38,218 nt of DNA from Lysobacterales bacterium (GCA_002715985.1 PBAO01000019.1:1-38218); one strand, 5' to 3'; positions 1 to 11,354 are shown, counted from the first letter of the stretch. A program made the numbers and translations. The notes: generated from the letters alone by a model not told the origin.

Positions 1-1
1 G

Positions 2-145
2 GCCAACAACCAGCTGATGCAATCGCTGGGGTTTTCCGCGACGCCGACCATCGTCTATCGCGACGACAGCGGCGATGTCCAGGTGGTTCAGGGTGTCCCA
101 CAGGGCGATGCGATGACCGCCGCCATGGGCGGCCCGAAACCGTGA
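2..145 (+). CDS. C-terminal end of a DsbC/DsbG-like thiol:disulfide interchange protein (partial)
   Basis: The window opens inside a coding frame that gives 47 residues and stops at TGA 143-145. The piece contains LGFSATPTIVY followed by a strand-turn-strand and a short helix. This matches the end of the thioredoxin fold of periplasmic DsbC/DsbG-type isomerases, where the proline of ATPT is the cis-proline facing the CxxC site. The active-site CxxC, dimerisation domain and signal peptide would lie upstream and are not in view. Proteins of this family reshuffle or protect disulfides in the periplasm. The call rests only on the short tail, so another thioredoxin-fold protein is possible. Confidence 0.65.
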   Translation, partial: ANNQLMQSLGFSATPTIVYRDDSGDVQVVQGVPQGDAMTAAMGGPKP

Positions 146-292
146 AGACAGACGGCCGGACATGAGCGGCCATATCGATGCGCGTTTTCGTCCGGTAACA
201 CAAGCGGATCGCGATAGCCCATCGCACGGCTCGAACATGCAGCACCGCCGACGCGGGATGCTCAGGCGAGATTGCACCGGGTTATTTCTTCT

Positions 293-432
293 AGGCCGGT
301 ACGGCTTGTCTGCGCTCCGCGCAGCCGCCGAACGATTGTTTATGGGTCGGGAGTTCGAACTGAGGTGTCAGACAATAAAAAAGGCCACCTGAATCAGGAG
401 GGTCTTTCTTAGTATGGTGCGCCCAGAGAGAT
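293..432. repeat. Copy A of a duplicated tRNA-Arg 3' flank (decayed)
   Basis: About 140 bp repeat most of 465-617. It has the same GGCCGGTACGGC opening, the TCTGCGCTCCGCGCAGCCG block, the ACGATTGTTTATGGGTCG block and the GTCAGACAATAAAAAAGGCC terminator. It ends with GGTGCGCCCAGAGAGATT, which is the 3' end of the tRNA-Arg gene with one change. The copy stops inside the T-arm, so no second tRNA gene remains. Its terminator stem has lost one C relative to copy B. It looks like the remnant of a former tandem tRNA-Arg unit. Confidence 0.8.
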
Positions 433-464
433 TATTCGCCGGCTACGCCGGCTCACCCCTTCGG

Positions 465-617
465 GGCCGGTACGGCTGCGCCGTAGCGTTCGTCTGCGCT
501 CCGCGCAGCCGTCGAACGATTGTTTATGGGTCGCGAGTTCGAAATGAGTTGTCAGACAATAAAAAAGGCCCACCTGAATCAGGAGGGCCTTCTTTAGTAT
601 GGTGCGCCCGGAGAGAT
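465..617. repeat. Copy B of the duplicated tRNA-Arg 3' flank (functional copy)
   Basis: This copy matches 293-432 but carries an extra ~14 bp (TGCGCCGTAGCGTTCG) after GGCCGGTACGGC. It leads into the intact tRNA-Arg gene, whose 3' end forms the last 18 bp of the repeat. Both copies also contain GGTCG(G/C)GAGTTCGAA on the plus strand, which resembles a tRNA T-arm in the orientation opposite to the tRNA gene. Confidence 0.8.
561..596 (-). terminator. Rho-independent terminator of the tRNA-Ser/tRNA-Arg transcript
   Basis: Read on the minus strand, a GC-rich hairpin is followed by a T6 run. The stem pairs GGCCC and CCTG arms across a 3-nt loop with one internal mismatch. It lies a few bases beyond the 3' end of tRNA-Arg, where the terminator of a tRNA operon is expected. 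Confidence 0.75.
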
Positions 618-676
618 TCGAACTCCCGACCTTGCGGTTCGTAGCCGCACGCTCTATCCAGCTGAGCTACGGGCGC
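600..676 (-). tRNA. tRNA-Arg (anticodon ACG)
   Basis: The minus strand folds as a 77-nt cloverleaf. The acceptor pairs GCGCCCG with CGGGCGC, the D-arm is GCTCAGCTGGATAGAGC, the anticodon stem TGCGG/CCGCA holds loop CTACGAA (anticodon ACG, read as ICG), and the T-arm contains GTTCGAAT. CCA is genomically encoded. It lies 19 bp downstream of tRNA-Ser and is probably co-transcribed with it. The Ser(GCT)-Arg(ACG) pair next to alaS/lysC matches serV-argV synteny in E. coli. Confidence 0.97.
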
Positions 677-695
677 ATTGCTCGTTTTGATTGTC

Positions 696-788
696 TGGCG
701 GAGAGGGAGGGATTCGAACCCTCGAAGAGGCTATAAACCCCTTACTCCCTTAGCAGGGGAGCGCCTTCGACCACTCGGCCACCTCTCC
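696..788 (-). tRNA. tRNA-Ser (anticodon GCT)
   Basis: This is a 93-nt class II tRNA on the minus strand. The acceptor pairs GGAGAGG with CCTCTCC, the anticodon stem CTCCC/GGGAG encloses CTGCTAA (anticodon GCT, reads AGC/AGU), and there is a long variable arm, T-arm GTTCGAAT and encoded CCA. It is the first gene of a two-tRNA transcript ending at the terminator near 561-596. Confidence 0.97.
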
Positions 789-1054
789 GATACTGACAAT
801 CTTCGCCTGATTCAACGCGAAAGGCCAAACCCAGCCCTTTGCATCGATTGGTCGAACAAAGCGACTATCAAATCGGCGGGGCTTTCGTGTGCGTCCGCGA
901 TCAATCAAGAGCGCGAATAATAGCCCTGAAACCGTTGTGACACAAGTCTTTTCGTTCGATTTTTCCAATATCTTTCGATTCATCCCGCCACGACAGGCCT
1001 GGCGGCCCCGCAGCCGACGACACACGGCGTCTCGGCTACGGATCCGGCGCGCTC
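789..1054. other. Intergenic region between lysC and tRNA-Ser, without csrA
   Basis: These 266 bp contain no credible gene in any frame. In particular there is no CsrA-like reading frame, although csrA sits here in many relatives. Just downstream of lysC an imperfect inverted repeat (CCGTAGCCGA ... TCGGCTGCGG on the minus strand) could form a 10-bp stem, but no T-run follows it. The promoter for the tRNAs must lie here; no convincing -35/-10 pair could be picked by eye. Confidence 0.5.
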
Positions 1055-2326
1055 TTACTGCTCTTCGGTCGGTGTCAGCTCGGACTCGACCTTCTTCGGC
1101 TCTTCGTCGAGATCGAACTCGTCGTGCAGCGCGCGCACGGCCAGCTCCAGGTATTTGTTCTCGACCACGATCGAGATCTTGATCTCGGTGGTGGAGATCA
1201 TGCGGATATTGACGTTTTCGTCAGCCAGCACCTTGAACATGCGCGCGGCCACGTTGGCGTGCGAGCGCATGCCAACCCCCACCAGCGAGACCTTGCAGAC
1301 ATCCGGCACACCGGAGACGTCGCGCGCGCCGATTTCCGGGGCCACCTTCTCGAGCATTTCCTTGGCCGCTTCGTAATCGCGCTTGTGCACGGTAAAGGTG
1401 AAGTCGGTAAGCGTGTAGTCGCTGGACGAATCGCCCGAGACGTTCTGCAGGATCATGTCGACTTCGATATTGGCCTCGCCGATGGGCCCCAGTACCGCGT
1501 AAGCGATGCCGGGCCGGTCGGGTACGCCCAGTACGGTGAGCTGCGACTCGTCCTTGGTGAAGGCGATGCCGGAAATGATCGGTTCTTCCACGTATTCCTC
1601 CAGGGTGATCAGGGTGCCGGGGCCTTCCTCGAAGGTGGAGAGCACACGCAGCGGCACGCCGTATTTGCCGGCGAATTCCACCGCACGGATCTGCAGCACT
1701 TTCGAGCCGAGACTGGCCATCTCGAGCATTTCTTCAAAGGTGATCTTTTCAAGCCGGCGGGCATTGGGCACCACGCGCGGATCGGTCGTATAGACGCCGT
1801 CGACGTCGGTATAAATCTGGCATTCGTCTGCGTTCAGTGCAGCGGCCAGCGCGACCGCCGTGGTATCCGAGCCGCCACGGCCCAGCGTGGAGATCGAGCC
1901 ATCGCTGGTGATGCCCTGGAAGCCGGCGACGACCGCAACCTGACCGTCGTCGAGCGCCGCGCGCAGGTTGTTGCCCTCGATTTCCTCGATCCGGGCTCTG
2001 GAGTGGAAATCGTCGGAGACGATCGGCACCTGCCAGCCGGTGAACGAGCGCGCCTGGCAGCCGATATGCTGCAGCGCCATCGACAGCAGCGCGATAGTGA
2101 CCTGCTCCCCGGTCGACAGCAGCACATCCATCTCTCGCGCCACGGGCTTGCCGGAGAGCTCGCCGGCCAGCTCGGTCAGGCGATCGGTCTCGCCGCCCAT
2201 GGCCGAGACGACCACAACGACCTGGTCGCCGGCGTCTCGATAGCCTTTGATCTTCTCGGCGATCTTCTTGATCTTGTCGACCGAGCCGACGGAGGAGCCG
2301 CCGTATTTCTGGACAATCAATGCCAT
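1055..2326 (-). CDS. lysC: Aspartate kinase
   Basis: This enzyme phosphorylates aspartate in the first step of the lysine, threonine, methionine and diaminopimelate pathways in the cytoplasm. The 423-aa product opens with the ATP/aspartate-site motif KYGGSS (residues 7-12). It carries VYTTDPR near residue 175 and ends in two ACT regulatory domains (roughly 260-410), where lysine or threonine feedback is usual. Length matches the monofunctional lysC type rather than thrA/metL fusions. ATG 2326 is preceded by AAGGAAA about 10 nt upstream. It lies 68 bp downstream of alaS, as in Pseudomonas-type genomes. The gap is too short for a lysine riboswitch. Confidence 0.96.
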   Translation of the reverse strand: MALIVQKYGGSSVGSVDKIKKIAEKIKGYRDAGDQVVVVVSAMGGETDRLTELAGELSGKPVAREMDVLLSTGEQVTIALLSMALQHIGCQARSFTGWQVPIVSDDFHSRARIEEIEGNNLRAALDDGQVAVVAGFQGITSDGSISTLGRGGSDTTAVALAAALNADECQIYTDVDGVYTTDPRVVPNARRLEKITFEEMLEMASLGSKVLQIRAVEFAGKYGVPLRVLSTFEEGPGTLITLEEYVEEPIISGIAFTKDESQLTVLGVPDRPGIAYAVLGPIGEANIEVDMILQNVSGDSSSDYTLTDFTFTVHKRDYEAAKEMLEKVAPEIGARDVSGVPDVCKVSLVGVGMRSHANVAARMFKVLADENVNIRMISTTEIKISIVVENKYLELAVRALHDEFDLDEEPKKVESELTPTEEQ

Positions 2327-2394
2327 GGATTCGTGTTTCCTTGTCCTGATGTCGCCCGAGACGAGCGAGAGTTCATCCGATTACCGATACCAGA

Positions 2395-5010
<2,616 letters not shown>

Positions 5011-5073
5011 GAGGGACACGCTCCCGGGCACTGGCCAAACAGCCGGCAAGTTTAGCAGAGACGGGCCATAAGC

Positions 5074-5373
5074 CTATGTGGATGAGCCATGCACTGCGGC
5101 TATCTTGTCGTCGTTGGTCTGGGTGCGATCGGTGCGGCTGCCCACCTTGATCGTGGTGTGCACACGCGGCGCGCCGAGATCATGGATCGTCTGGTGGCAT
5201 TCCTTGAACGCGGCAAAGACATCATCCCACTCGCCCTCGACGTTGGTGCCGTAGGCATGCAGCTGCGGCTTCAAATGCCAGGCCTCAAGGATCGGCTGGC
5301 AGGCCGCGATATAGCGCGACACCGACAGGCCCACGCCCAGCGGGATGACACAGATTTCAGCGGTGACTTTCAT
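5074..5373 (-). CDS. MTH1187/YkoF-type thiamine-binding family protein
   Basis: The product is 99 aa with a compact alpha/beta ferredoxin-like pattern: KVTAEICVIPLGVGLSVSRYIA, then QLHAYGTNVEGEWDDVFAAFKECHQ and RVHTTIKVGSRTDR. This is typical of the DUF77/MTH1187 family, small oligomeric cytoplasmic proteins of which some bind thiamine or hydroxymethylpyrimidine. ATG 5373 fits the family start; the same frame extends upstream but overlaps the intergenic spacer without homologous residues. It lies between recX and alaS, same strand. The physiological role is not established, and the position in this cluster is probably not functional. Confidence 0.82.
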   Translation of the reverse strand: MKVTAEICVIPLGVGLSVSRYIAACQPILEAWHLKPQLHAYGTNVEGEWDDVFAAFKECHQTIHDLGAPRVHTTIKVGSRTDRTQTNDDKIAAVHGSST

Positions 5374-5434
5374 GGGTGCGAAGATCAGCCAAACGGTGTC
5401 TCGATCATGGCATGACACGCGTCTGCGTTCGAAG

Positions 5435-5893
5435 CTAGTCGAACACCGCGGCCAGCTGGTCGCCGTCAAAACCGCGACGTTGCAGAAACCGCATCTGCTT
5501 GGCCTTGGTCGGAAAATCCTCGGGCCAGTCCGGGCCAAAACGTTTTTCGCGGGCCGCGCCGGCTATAGCGACCCAATCCGCCTCGGAATCGGCTAGCGCG
5601 GTATCGATCACCGACTCGGTGACGCCGGCCTGCATCAGCTCGGCGCGTATGCGTACCGGGCCGACGCCGCGCCGGGCCTTGCTGGCCACGCTGGCCTCGG
5701 CAAAACGCACGTCAGAGAGCAGATCGTCATCGACAAGACCATCGAGCACGATCTCGATCTCGTCCCGGGCGTGCTCATGCTTGGCCAGCTTGGTGACAAG
5801 CTCTTTGTACGCATGCTCGCGACGCGCCAGCAGATCCATCGCCCGCTTGCGAATCGCCAGACGCTCGGCCTGTATGTTGTCGTCATCACTCAT
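5435..5893 (-). CDS. recX: Regulatory protein RecX
   Basis: RecX binds the RecA filament and limits its extension and activity. The 152-aa product has the family's three-helix repeats: AIRKRAMDLLARREHAYKEL, then LSDVRFAEASVASKARRGVGPVRIRAEL, and a third repeat ending in FLQRRGFDGDQL. No obvious Shine-Dalgarno precedes ATG 5893. The gene is downstream of recA on the same strand, but 510 bp of repeats and a MITE-like insertion separate the two, so recA-recX read-through may be changed here. Confidence 0.93.
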   Translation of the reverse strand: MSDDDNIQAERLAIRKRAMDLLARREHAYKELVTKLAKHEHARDEIEIVLDGLVDDDLLSDVRFAEASVASKARRGVGPVRIRAELMQAGVTESVIDTALADSEADWVAIAGAAREKRFGPDWPEDFPTKAKQMRFLQRRGFDGDQLAAVFD

Positions 5894-6013
5894 GAAAAAG
5901 CTGTCTGCGAATGAACGCCAATAAACGCGAATGAATACAGGCGGTTATCCGCCGATGGACGCCGATTAAACACAGATTGAAGACGGATAAGACAAAACGG
6001 TACGGGTGGTGTG
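5894..6013. repeat. Left arm: short intergenic repeat of the ATCCGCCGATG-AACGC type
   Basis: This segment contains CGAATGAACGCCAATAAACG, then TTATCCGCCGATGGACGCCG and AAGACGGATAAGA. The same sequence words occur in reverse complement at 6285-6403, so the two arms face each other around the MITE-like element. The vocabulary matches the large repeat block at 34219-35212. Confidence 0.75.
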
Positions 6014-6284
6014 TAGGGCGTGTCGTCATAAGATAAGGCGGCGCACCGGCGGCCAAGCCGCGGCAAGGCAAGGCATCGCGCGTGCAGCGTGGTTATTCCA
6101 CGTAAACGGGCGATAACGAAGGATTGCCGGGGCTTGGCCACCGGCCCATTCGGGTTGCTCGCGCCGGACGCGCCATGCCGCGTTACGGACCTTGACCGTG
6201 ACGGGCCACGCTCGGCGGCCCGCGCCTTGCCTGACACGCCCGGCGCGAGCAATGCGACGTCATATCTTATGACGACACGCCCTA
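6014..6284. mobile_element. MITE-like element with 20-bp terminal inverted repeats and TA duplication
   Basis: The left end GGGCGTGTCGTCATAAGATA (6016-6035) is repeated as an exact reverse complement at 6263-6282. Both ends are bordered by TA (6014-6015 and 6283-6284), as expected for a target-site duplication. The 267-bp interior has no credible coding frame, so the element would depend on a transposase elsewhere. Next to the right end the sequence CGTCATA-AGA-TATGACG is itself palindromic. A degraded second copy lies at 22117-22208. TA duplications are typical of Tc1/IS630-like and some IS5-family elements; the parent family is not identified. Confidence 0.82.
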
Positions 6285-6403
6285 GGACGTTTCCCACTCA
6301 CCTATCTGTCGTTCTTATCTTTTTCATCTGCGGCTATCGGCGTTCATCGGCGGATTGGCTTTCTTTTCATTCGCGTTAATTCGCGTTCATTTGCGGATGA
6401 GCA
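6285..6403. repeat. Right arm: inverted copy of the short intergenic repeat
   Basis: It contains CGGCGTTCATCGGCGGATTG and ATTCGCGTTCATTTGCGGAT, which are reverse complements of words in the left arm (5894-6013). The two arms were probably a single inverted pair before the MITE-like element entered between them. The segment ends at the recA stop codon and may serve as the transcript end of recA, but no T-run terminator is visible. Confidence 0.72.
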
Positions 6404-7504
6404 TCACTTGCCGCTCTTGTCATCCGGTGCATCGCCAGAGAGCAGATCGGCATCGCCGGCTTCGGCGGTGGCGCTATCTTCGGCGGGTTCGGCCGCTTCT
6501 TCGCCTTTCTTCTTTTTCTTGGGCAGCAGCAGCTCGCGCAGCTTGGCTTCGATGCCCTGGGCGATCTCGGGGTTTTCCTTCAGGAACTTGCGGGCGTTGT
6601 CCTTGCCCTGGCCGATGCGATCACCGTTGTAGGAATACCAGGAGCCGGCTTTTTCGACCATGTTGTTGGCAACACCCAGGTCGATGATCTCGCCTTCGCG
6701 CGAGCTGCCCTCGCCGTAGAGGATTTCGAACTCGGCCTTGCGGAACGGCGGCGCCATCTTGTTCTTGACCACTTTGACGCGTGTCTCGTTGCCGATCACT
6801 TCGTCGCCTTTCTTGATCGAGCCGATGCGGCGGATATCCAGGCGTACAGAGGAATAGAACTTCAGCGCGTTGCCGCCGGTCGTGGTCTCGGGCGAGCCGA
6901 ACATCACGCCGATCTTCATACGGATCTGGTTGATGAACATCACCGTGGTGCCGGTGCGCTTGATGTTCGAGGTCAGCTTCCGTAGCGCCTGACTCATCAA
7001 ACGCGCCTGCAGGCCGACGTGGGAATCGCCCATTTCGCCTTCGATTTCGGCCTTGGGCGTCAAGGCGGCCACGGAGTCGATGACCACGATATCCACCGCC
7101 GCCGAGCGCACGAGCATGTCGGCGATTTCCAGCGCCTGCTCGCCGGTATCCGGCTGGGAGATCAGCAGGTTCTCGATATCCACGCCCAGCGCTTCGGCAT
7201 AGCTGGGGTCCAGCGCGTGCTCGGCGTCGATGAACGCCGCGGTGCCGCCGGCCTTCTGGGTCTCGGCGATCGCCTGCAGGGTGAGCGTGGTCTTGCCCGA
7301 GGATTCCGGGCCATAGATTTCAACCACACGACCCCGCGGATAACCGCCCACGCCCAGCGCGATATCCAGGGTCAACGAGCCGCTGGAAATCGAAGCCACG
7401 TTGGAGTTGTCGACATCGCCCATGCGCATGACCGAGCCCTTGCCGAACTGGCGTTCAATCTGGCCCAGGGCAGCAGCGAGTGCTTTCTTGCGGTCTTCAT
7501 CCAT
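6404..7504 (-). CDS. recA: Recombinase RecA
   Basis: ATP-dependent DNA strand exchange protein and SOS co-protease. The 366-aa product carries Walker A GPESSGKT (residues 65-72), the [20 protein letters not shown] segment, the loop-2 region [15 protein letters not shown], and an acidic C-terminal tail rich in Glu/Ala. Start 7504 ([15 protein letters not shown]) is preferred because GGGGAG sits 7 nt upstream and homologues begin there. An in-frame ATG at 7558 would add 18 basic residues but has no clear ribosome-binding site. It lies downstream of thpR and pncC on the same strand. No LexA box is evident in the 40-bp gap, so SOS control from a promoter here is not supported by eye. Confidence 0.97.
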   Translation of the reverse strand: MDEDRKKALAAALGQIERQFGKGSVMRMGDVDNSNVASISSGSLTLDIALGVGGYPRGRVVEIYGPESSGKTTLTLQAIAETQKAGGTAAFIDAEHALDPSYAEALGVDIENLLISQPDTGEQALEIADMLVRSAAVDIVVIDSVAALTPKAEIEGEMGDSHVGLQARLMSQALRKLTSNIKRTGTTVMFINQIRMKIGVMFGSPETTTGGNALKFYSSVRLDIRRIGSIKKGDEVIGNETRVKVVKNKMAPPFRKAEFEILYGEGSSREGEIIDLGVANNMVEKAGSWYSYNGDRIGQGKDNARKFLKENPEIAQGIEAKLRELLLPKKKKKGEEAAEPAEDSATAEAGDADLLSGDAPDDKSGK

Positions 7505-7597
7505 GGAGTTACTCCCCGTCGTCTGGCGCGCCGGCGCGCGTGTTGTCTTTTTACTCATGCTCGATGATACGGCCTGTGATTGTCATGTTGGGCGTTG

Positions 7598-8107
7598 TCA
7601 GGCGCCGGGGGCGTCGGGCAAACGCCAGCGTGCAAGCTGGCGATAAGCGCCGGGCGCGCCCTGTCGGCCGCTCTCGATCAGAGCCACGTGGCTAACGTGC
7701 CAGATCAGCGGCGGGAACAGGGGGCGCGGTGTCGGCGGCGCGCAATCGCGGATCACTGTGATATGCGGTGTGAAAGACGTGGGATCAACCCCGTCCGGGG
7801 CGAATTCGCCGGCCAGATCGTGTAAACGTTGCGGCGCGCGCTCGGGGCCGAACCATACACTGCGTGCCCGGCGAAAACCGCCAACACGGTCGATGCAGAG
7901 CGTAAACGCTGAACCGCGCACGGCCTGCCCGCGTGCCATGAGCTGCTGAACAGCCTGACGATCACAGACGCCGTGAAAAGCCAGCGTCAGATGCAGCCGC
8001 GACGGCGTCTCCAGCCGCCCGCCCAGGCCAAGCCGTGCCGCGCGCGGCACGATGTCGTCGGCCAGCTCGGTCGGCGGCACGAGAGCGAAGAACAGGCGCG
8101 CGCTCAT
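7598..8107 (-). CDS. thpR: RNA 2',3'-cyclic phosphodiesterase (2'-5' RNA ligase family)
   Basis: The 169-aa cytoplasmic protein belongs to the 2H phosphoesterase superfamily, which hydrolyses 2',3'-cyclic phosphates on RNA and can join 2'-5' tRNA halves in vitro. Both H-x-T/S-x signatures are present: HLTLAF about residue 39 and HITVIR about residue 127. The opening RLFFALVPP is typical. It starts 2 nt after the pncC stop, so pncC-thpR form a tight unit running towards recA. The in vivo substrate is not known. Confidence 0.92.
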   Translation of the reverse strand: MSARLFFALVPPTELADDIVPRAARLGLGGRLETPSRLHLTLAFHGVCDRQAVQQLMARGQAVRGSAFTLCIDRVGGFRRARSVWFGPERAPQRLHDLAGEFAPDGVDPTSFTPHITVIRDCAPPTPRPLFPPLIWHVSHVALIESGRQGAPGAYRQLARWRLPDAPGA

Positions 8108-8109
8108 GG

Positions 8110-8628
8110 CTAGATCCGCTCGACACGCTGCTTCAGCCCCACAAGCGCATGAATCACCGTCTGCTCGCGCACCGCACGCCGATCGCCGGCCAGCATCAGA
8201 TGCTCGATGTCCGGCCTCGCCCCGGCCTGCTGCCAGCCGATGAAGACCGTGCCCACCGGTTTATCGTCGCTGCCGCCACCGGGCCCGGCCACACCGGAAA
8301 CAGCCACCGCCCAGTTCGCACCGGACAGGGTGAGCGCGCCCTGCGTCATCGCCCCCACGACCGGGGCGCTGACCGCCCCGTGCGCGCTGATCAGGTGGTG
8401 ATCCACCCGCAGATCCTCATGCTTGGCGGCATTGGAATAAGTGACGTAACCGCGCTCGAACCAGGCCGAACTGCCGGCGATACCGGTACACGCGCCGGCA
8501 ATGAGGCCGCCGGTACAGGATTCTGCCGACACCAGGCTCTGGCGACGCGCGGTCATGGCCGCGGCAAGCTCGGCCACCAGCGTGTCCAGATCGGGGCGGT
8601 CGGTGGCGGGTAACGTATCGCTGATCAT
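8110..8628 (-). CDS. pncC: Nicotinamide-nucleotide amidase (CinA C-terminal domain type)
   Basis: It deamidates NMN to NaMN in pyridine nucleotide salvage. The 172-aa single-domain form shows SAESCTGGLIAG near residue 38 with the catalytic serine, then YVTYSNAAKHEDL and AVSGVAGPGGGSDDKPVGTV. The N-terminal molybdopterin-binding-like domain of full-length CinA is absent, as in E. coli YgaD. The gene lies upstream of thpR and recA on the minus strand and is divergent from mutS. The ribosome-binding site is weak (CGGATC). Confidence 0.95.
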   Translation of the reverse strand: MISDTLPATDRPDLDTLVAELAAAMTARRQSLVSAESCTGGLIAGACTGIAGSSAWFERGYVTYSNAAKHEDLRVDHHLISAHGAVSAPVVGAMTQGALTLSGANWAVAVSGVAGPGGGSDDKPVGTVFIGWQQAGARPDIEHLMLAGDRRAVREQTVIHALVGLKQRVERI

Positions 8629-8686
8629 GATCCGAAGTATGCCAGCGCCGCGGCGCCGTGAAACCTCAGCGCGCGCTCAAAATACG

Positions 8687-8692
8687 TACAAT
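8687..8692 (+). promoter_or_regulatory. Candidate -10 box for mutS
   Basis: TACAAT lies 49 bp upstream of the mutS ATG in the pncC-mutS divergent spacer. The expected -35 position (around 8664-8669) is a poor match, so this is only a candidate. Confidence 0.3.
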
Positions 8693-8741
8693 CGCGTGCG
8701 GCCGCTTTGGCCGTGACCCCCGACCCAGCCGAGCCCTGCCC

Positions 8742-11354
8742 ATGCACGAGACCGCCCCGCCGGCACGTCATGCCCATCACACCCCGATGATGCGGCAATA
8801 CCTCGCCATCAAGGACGGCTATCCCGACATGCTCATGTTCTATCGCATGGGCGATTTCTATGAGTTGTTCTTCGAAGACGCCGAGCGCGCGGCCGATATC
8901 CTGGACATCACCCTCACCGCGCGCGGCGAATCGGGCGGCGAGCGGATTCCGATGGCCGGCGTGCCTTATCACTCGGCCGAATCGTATCTGGCACGTCTGA
9001 TCGCCCGCGGTGAATCGGTGGCCATCTGTGAACAGATGGAGGCCCCCGGGGCCACCAAGGGCCCGGTCAAGCGCCAGGTCGTGCGCGTAGTCACACCGGG
9101 CACGGTCACCGACGATGCGCTGATGGACGCGCGCCGGGCGAATTTCATCGTGGCCGTGGCCCCGGCCAAACGCGCCATCGGTATCGCCACCCTTGAGCTG
9201 GCCCGGGGCGATCTGGCGGTCACCGAAGTTGCCGATGAGGCTGCCCTGCACAGCGAGCTGGCGCGCCTGGCCCCGCGCGAGATTCTGGTGGCCGATGACA
9301 GCCCGCTGGTGTTCGAGGCCGGCGACACGGCACGCACCGAGCGCCCGGCCTGGCTGTTCGATGCCATCTCGGCCCGGCGCAAGCTGACCCAGTTCTTCGG
9401 CGTGGCCCAGCTCGATGGCTTTGGCTGTGGCGATATGCCGCGCGCGATCGCGGCCGCCGGCGCGCTCGTCGATTACGTCGAGGCCACGCAGCACGCCGCC
9501 CTGGCGCATATCGCCTCGATGCGTACCTATGCCATCACCGACACGCTGATTCTGGACGCCGCCACACGGCGCAACCTGGAGATCGAGCGTAGCGCCACGG
9601 GGGATGCACGCCACAGTGTTGTAGGCCTGCTGGATCGCTGTGCCACGTCCATGGGCGCGCGCGCGCTGCGCCGCTGGCTGGCCGAGCCCACGCGAGATTT
9701 CAACACCCTGCGTCATCGCCATCAGGCTATCGAAACGCTGGCCGGCGGCGCCTACGAGCCGATTGCCGACAAGCTGCGCAGCATGGTCGATGTCGAGCGT
9801 ATCGCCACGCGTATCGCGCTGGGCTCGGCCCGCCCGCGCGATCTTTCCGGCCTGGCCGCGGCGCTGGCCGGCCTACCCGGCATCAAGGCCGAACTAGCCA
9901 GGCTCGATGCCCCCCTGCTGGCCGGTATCGATACCGCGCTCGACCCGGCCTCGGATCTGGCCGGATTACTGGCACGTGCCATCGTGGCCGCCCCGCCGGT
10001 TGTCGTGCGCGACGGCGGCGTGATCGCCACCGGCTACGACGACACGCTGGACGAGCTGCGCGAGCTTTCGGCCAACGCCAACGGCTATCTGGCCGATCTG
10101 GAAAAACGCGAGCGGGTGCGCACCGGGGTCGAGACACTCAAGGTGGGCTATAACCGGGTGCACGGCTACTACATCGAGATGGGCCGCGCGCACTCGGAAA
10201 AAGCCCCGCTGGACTATCAGCGCCGTCAGACGCTCAAGGCCGTCGAGCGCTATATCACGCCCGAGCTGAAATCCTTCGAGGACAAGGTGCTCTCGGCGCG
10301 CGAGCGAGCCCTGGCCCGTGAAAAACAGCTCTACGCCGACCTGGTGGCCGAGCTGGCCACGCACTTGTCGCGCCTGCAATCGATCGCCGACGGGCTGGCC
10401 CGGCTGGACGTACTGGCCGGGCTGGCGCGCTGCGCTGTCGACTATGGCTGGGTGGCCCCTGAGCTGACCGAGACACCCGGCATCAGGATCACCGGTGGGC
10501 GCCATCCCGTGGTCGAGCGGTTCTCCGACACCCCTTTCGTGGCCAACGACACCACCCTGGATGACGACACGCGGCTGTGGCTGATCACCGGGCCCAACAT
10601 GGGCGGCAAGTCCACCTATATGCGCCAGACCGCGCTGATCGTCCTGATGGCCCATATCGGCTCGTTTGTGCCGGCTCAGGCCGCGGTTATCGGCCCGCTG
10701 GATCGGGTTTTCACGCGTATCGGCGCGGGCGATGATCTATCGGCCGGCCAATCGACCTTCATGGTCGAGATGAGCGAAACCGCCCAGATCCTGCATCACG
10801 CGACCGAGCGCTCGCTGGTGCTGCTGGATGAGATCGGGCGCGGCACCTCCACCTACGACGGCCTGGCCCTGGCCCGCGCCGTGGCCGAACGCCTGGCCGA
10901 GCACAATCGGGCCTATACCCTGTTTGCCACCCACTACTTCGAGCTCACACGCCTGGCCGCCGACTGGCCGGCCAGCAACAACGCCCATTTCGAAGTGGCC
11001 GACTACGCCAGCGGCGGCGAGCAGAAACTCGTCTTCCTGCACGCCATCCGCCCCGGCCCGGCCTCGCGCAGCTTTGGCCTGCAGGTCGCCGAGCTGGCCG
11101 GCGTGCCCAAGAAAGTCGTGCGCGCGGCCAAGAAACACCTGGCCGAGCTGGAACAAGCCGCCCCAGAAACCACCAGCCCGCAACTCGGGCTGTTCGAAGC
11201 GCCCTCGCCGGCGCCCGAGCCGGCCGAGCCCGAGCCCGACGTATTACGAGAGCGCTTGAGCGCGCTCGACTGTGATGCGTTGTCGCCGCGGGAGGCTCTT
11301 TCAATGTTGTATGAATTGAAGGCGTTGTCGAGCTCGGACACGGCTGAGGACTAG
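8742..11354 (+). CDS. mutS: DNA mismatch repair protein MutS
   Basis: MutS recognises base mismatches and starts methyl-directed repair with MutL. The 870-aa product has the mismatch-reading GDFYE motif (Phe39/Glu41), the clamp/lever region, [12 protein letters not shown], and the ABC-type ATPase with Walker A GPNMGGKS (617-624). Further ATPase motifs are [25 protein letters not shown] and the FATHYFELT segment, followed by a short C-terminal tail. The frame is open from 8658, but ATG 8742 ([20 protein letters not shown]) gives the expected N-terminus; only a weak GAG lies before it. It is divergent from pncC, as is common in gammaproteobacteria. Confidence 0.97.
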   Translation: MHETAPPARHAHHTPMMRQYLAIKDGYPDMLMFYRMGDFYELFFEDAERAADILDITLTARGESGGERIPMAGVPYHSAESYLARLIARGESVAICEQMEAPGATKGPVKRQVVRVVTPGTVTDDALMDARRANFIVAVAPAKRAIGIATLELARGDLAVTEVADEAALHSELARLAPREILVADDSPLVFEAGDTARTERPAWLFDAISARRKLTQFFGVAQLDGFGCGDMPRAIAAAGALVDYVEATQHAALAHIASMRTYAITDTLILDAATRRNLEIERSATGDARHSVVGLLDRCATSMGARALRRWLAEPTRDFNTLRHRHQAIETLAGGAYEPIADKLRSMVDVERIATRIALGSARPRDLSGLAAALAGLPGIKAELARLDAPLLAGIDTALDPASDLAGLLARAIVAAPPVVVRDGGVIATGYDDTLDELRELSANANGYLADLEKRERVRTGVETLKVGYNRVHGYYIEMGRAHSEKAPLDYQRRQTLKAVERYITPELKSFEDKVLSARERALAREKQLYADLVAELATHLSRLQSIADGLARLDVLAGLARCAVDYGWVAPELTETPGIRITGGRHPVVERFSDTPFVANDTTLDDDTRLWLITGPNMGGKSTYMRQTALIVLMAHIGSFVPAQAAVIGPLDRVFTRIGAGDDLSAGQSTFMVEMSETAQILHHATERSLVLLDEIGRGTSTYDGLALARAVAERLAEHNRAYTLFATHYFELTRLAADWPASNNAHFEVADYASGGEQKLVFLHAIRPGPASRSFGLQVAELAGVPKKVVRAAKKHLAELEQAAPETTSPQLGLFEAPSPAPEPAEPEPDVLRERLSALDCDALSPREALSMLYELKALSSSDTAED

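Noticed and set aside
2327-2394. Lysine riboswitch before lysC
   Set aside because: The spacer from alaS is only 68 bp, too short for this riboswitch.
7505-7597. LexA box upstream of recA
   Set aside because: CTGTGATTGTCATGTT was inspected, but the second half does not match the CTGT-N8-ACAG consensus; none was found before pncC either.
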